A stretch of 64,000 nucleotides of DNA from CAWCUK01 sp963798775 (GTDB lineage: Bacteria; Bacteroidota; Ignavibacteria; Ignavibacteriales; Ignavibacteriaceae), in contig CAWCUK010000001.1 in the NCBI GenBank assembly GCA_963798775.1, positions 1,426,001 to 1,490,000 on the forward strand. Direction: 5' to 3'. The stretch's first letter is position 1. The number at the start of each line of letters is the position of its first letter. Made by a program: the position numbers and the translations under genes. Below the pieces are notes generated by a model that saw nothing but the letters and a program-made list of their open reading frames with translations, did no database searches and was not told where the DNA came from. Positions 62,371-64,000 of this stretch are shown here, piece by piece.

Positions 62371-62748
62371 GATTTCCGGAATTATAAGAAATGGTGGCCG
62401 GCAACCGTAAAATTCAAAACCTTAAATCAAACCAAAGATATTTTGGGCTCGCGAATTTTAATTCGTCCCTACTACGGCCCCGGTTTTAAATGGGAAATTG
62501 TTGATGTAAAATTAAATGAGGAAGTTACGGTAAAATATTTCGACGGGCTATACTCCGGTATTGGTATTTGGCAAATAGAAAAAGTAAGGGACAAAACGGA
62601 ACTAACTTATAAAATTGAACTGCGCGATAACAGCATTTTAATTCGTTCAATGGGAAGGTTTGTTGATTTACAAAAACTACATTCAAACATGATGAAAAAT
62701 GTATTTTTTAAGCTGGAAAAATATTTAGCAAAGCAGAATAAAATTTAA
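62371..62748 (+). pseudogene. Partial SRPBCC (START-like) protein
   Basis: The readable part (about 125 codons) shows the SRPBCC/polyketide-cyclase pattern: DFRNYKKWWPATV, then GSRILIRPYYGPGFKWEI, then GLYSGIGIWQIEKV and a long C-terminal helix. The first strand and helix expected before DFRNY are not found in frame with a proper start codon; the frame is open only to 62311. The gene is either 5'-truncated or carries another frameshift. A TTG at 62443 gives the longest clean open frame, but that would omit conserved residues. Confidence 0.6.
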
Positions 62749-62751
62749 CGT

Positions 62752-63639
62752 TTAATCTTTTCTAAAATTTAATTTTCTTAGGTTTACCAGCACAACACCG
62801 AATGTTATTATAAGTCCGCTAATCAAAGTTAAAACAGTAATTTTTTCATCAAGAATTAGAAAAGCCGTAAAGACGGTAACAAAAGGTTCAAAATATAAAA
62901 ACGCGCCTACTTTGGCCGATTCCATTTCCTTCAAAGAATAAGCCCACAAAACATAAGCGATTCCCGAACAAAAAATTCCGAGAAATAAAATAGAGCCCCA
63001 GCCTTCCGCTGAAAAATGTTTTATAGAATTTATGGTTGAGGAGTTAAGGTTGAAAGGAATTAGAATAACTATCATCATCGCGAAAGAAAAAAGCACTACC
63101 ATTAAAGGCGGATAAGAAATAGAAATTTTCTTGTTGATTATTGAATAAACGCTCCATGTAAAAGCGCTTCCTAAAACTAAAAAATCTCCTTTGTTAGAAA
63201 TTAAATTTACGTTTGAAAAGTTTCCCTTACTTATCAGAAGAAGCAGTCCGAAAAAAGCAATTATAATTCCGCTTATTTTTACATGTGTAATCTTTTCTTT
63301 GAAGAATAGAAATCCCAGGAGCGCCATAAAAACTGGCGTAACGCCGATAATCCAGCCTGTATTGGAAGCGGAAGTAAATTTCAGTCCCGTAACTTGAATC
63401 CATAGATGAAAAACCGCGACTAAGGCAAGAAGAAATATTTTGCTGTGAGTTTTAAAGTTTATCGAAAAATTTCTTTTAGTAGAAACGGCAATAATTAGAA
63501 TAACCGTAAAACCGAGTATTAACCGAAGTGTAATAACCGCAAAAGGCTCAAGTTCAAAAAGAGCGATTTTAGTGAAGATGAAAGACATTCCCCAAAAAAT
63601 AATCGCGAGCAGCGGTTTCCAAAAACGGGTTATTTTCAT
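62752..63639 (-). CDS. EamA-family (DMT superfamily) transporter
   Basis: 295-aa inner-membrane protein with ten hydrophobic helices in two EamA repeats (about residues 5-138 and 150-288). The first repeat begins with LAIIFWGMSFIFTKIAL and the second with FLVLGSAFTWSVYSIINKK, and each ends in a GxxxIxxGxxLx pattern. Family members export or import small metabolites such as amino acids or nucleobases; the substrate cannot be told here. It converges on the SRPBCC fragment. Confidence 0.9.
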   Translation of the reverse strand: MKITRFWKPLLAIIFWGMSFIFTKIALFELEPFAVITLRLILGFTVILIIAVSTKRNFSINFKTHSKIFLLALVAVFHLWIQVTGLKFTSASNTGWIIGVTPVFMALLGFLFFKEKITHVKISGIIIAFFGLLLLISKGNFSNVNLISNKGDFLVLGSAFTWSVYSIINKKISISYPPLMVVLFSFAMMIVILIPFNLNSSTINSIKHFSAEGWGSILFLGIFCSGIAYVLWAYSLKEMESAKVGAFLYFEPFVTVFTAFLILDEKITVLTLISGLIITFGVVLVNLRKLNFRKD

Positions 63640-63702
63640 CTTTATTAATTATTCATAAAAATAGAAGATTTGATTGCTGCCCAAAATTTAGTTAAAGAAG
63701 TA

Positions 63703-63735
63703 ATATATATAGAAAATGCGTTTTTCTATATATAT
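63703..63735. terminator. AT-rich inverted repeat, possible terminator
   Basis: A 14-bp perfect stem (63703-63716 with 63722-63735) with a 5-nt loop lies between the deaminase-like gene and the EamA gene. A third, partial copy (CTATATATAGAAA) follows at about 63742. It may end the deaminase transcript. Confidence 0.45.
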
Positions 63736-63811
63736 CAGTAACTATATATAGAAATTTCTCATTTATTTATAAGTTATTTAGGTTTAATAATTTTTCATTT
63801 CTTCATCAACT

Positions 63812-64000
63812 CTAAAGAGATTTCTCAGTTTTTCTCGCGGAAGAATATTTCTCAATATTATAATTTATGGTTCTATCCGGCATAGGAAGTTTTACTATTT
63901 CAATTCCGGATTCGGTATAAAATTTTGTCGCGAGTGTATCATGAAAATCGGAGAAAACAACAACGCAAGTAATTCCCGCCGCTATCAGCGCTTTCGCGCA
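63812..64000 (-). CDS. dCMP deaminase-like protein, 3' end only
   Basis: The last 62 codons of a gene that continues beyond the window. It reads CAKALIAAGITCVVVFSDF, where the first Cys would be the second zinc ligand of a PCxxC motif, then DTLATKFYTESGIEIVKLPM. That matches the C-terminal half of deoxycytidylate deaminases (ComEB/CMP deaminase family), which make dUMP for thymidylate synthesis. The end of the frame is TAG 63812-63814. Confidence 0.75.
   Translation of the reverse strand, partial: CAKALIAAGITCVVVFSDFHDTLATKFYTESGIEIVKLPMPDRTINYNIEKYSSARKTEKSL

Overview
The window looks like a chromosome segment from a low-GC member of the Ignavibacteria (Bacteroidota/Chlorobi side of the FCB group). 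Two secreted proteins (27.2-29.6 kb and 44.1-46.5 kb) end in the type IX secretion sorting domain with the typical SQNYPNPFNP signature. AT-rich codon use, TTG starts with weak Shine-Dalgarno sites, and TAnnTTTG-like -7 boxes agree with this. The assignment is an inference from protein style, not from a marker gene.

Layout: (1) 0-2.6 kb holds a secreted serine hydrolase, a SlyD-type prolyl isomerase, a small membrane protein and tRNA-Lys. (2) 2.7-6.1 kb holds an NtrC-type sigma54 activator and a histidine kinase broken by several frameshifts. (3) 6.1-19.2 kb is one long minus-strand cluster for a compact type IV pilus-like machine. Its order is pilin, PilC, PilB, PilT, a PilM-PilN fusion, a PilO-PilP-like fusion, a short secretin, and then a phosphorelay made of a lone receiver, a giant kinase with three receivers, and a receiver joined to a kinase-like dimerisation region. 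Three plus-strand pilin-like minor subunits and two lipoproteins face it (19.6-23.3 kb). (4) 23.3-32.6 kb carries aspS, a frameshifted pyrimidine nucleoside phosphorylase, a ferritin-like protein, a T9SS amidase with two TolB-like propellers, and an SPFH membrane protein. (5) 32.7-43.3 kb is a heme biosynthesis operon: ccsA/hemX-like, hemA, hemC, a Cys-rich lipoprotein, a TetR-HemD fusion, hemE, hemN, hemG/hemY, an S23-type four-helix-bundle gene and hemB. From glutamyl-tRNA onward it covers every step to protoporphyrin except hemL.

(6) 43.3-61.2 kb is an accessory island. It is filled with about eleven full or half copies of a two-hairpin palindromic repeat, two DUF559 endonuclease genes each bracketed by that repeat, a duplicated 240-aa gene of unknown family, tandem lipoprotein genes with a duplicated leader, a 12 x 21-bp minisatellite, and a ruined type IIG restriction-modification gene. 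It also has an IS1182-type element that splits one palindromic repeat, and remnants of dnaE and of a beta-helix protein. The most striking item is a 1.5-kb IS3-family insertion inside the restriction gene. Its plus strand contains no cytosine at all for 1,068 bases, yet IS3 transposase residues can still be read in it.

(7) 61.2-64 kb returns to ordinary genes: an aldo/keto reductase with a frameshifted tail, a partial SRPBCC protein, an EamA transporter and the 3' end of a dCMP-deaminase-like gene. Single-base frameshifts recur across the window (4.1-6.1, 18.8-19.0, 26.5, 53.5-53.8, 58.7-59.3 and 62.2 kb), so some of the broken genes may reflect uncorrected sequencing indels rather than decay.
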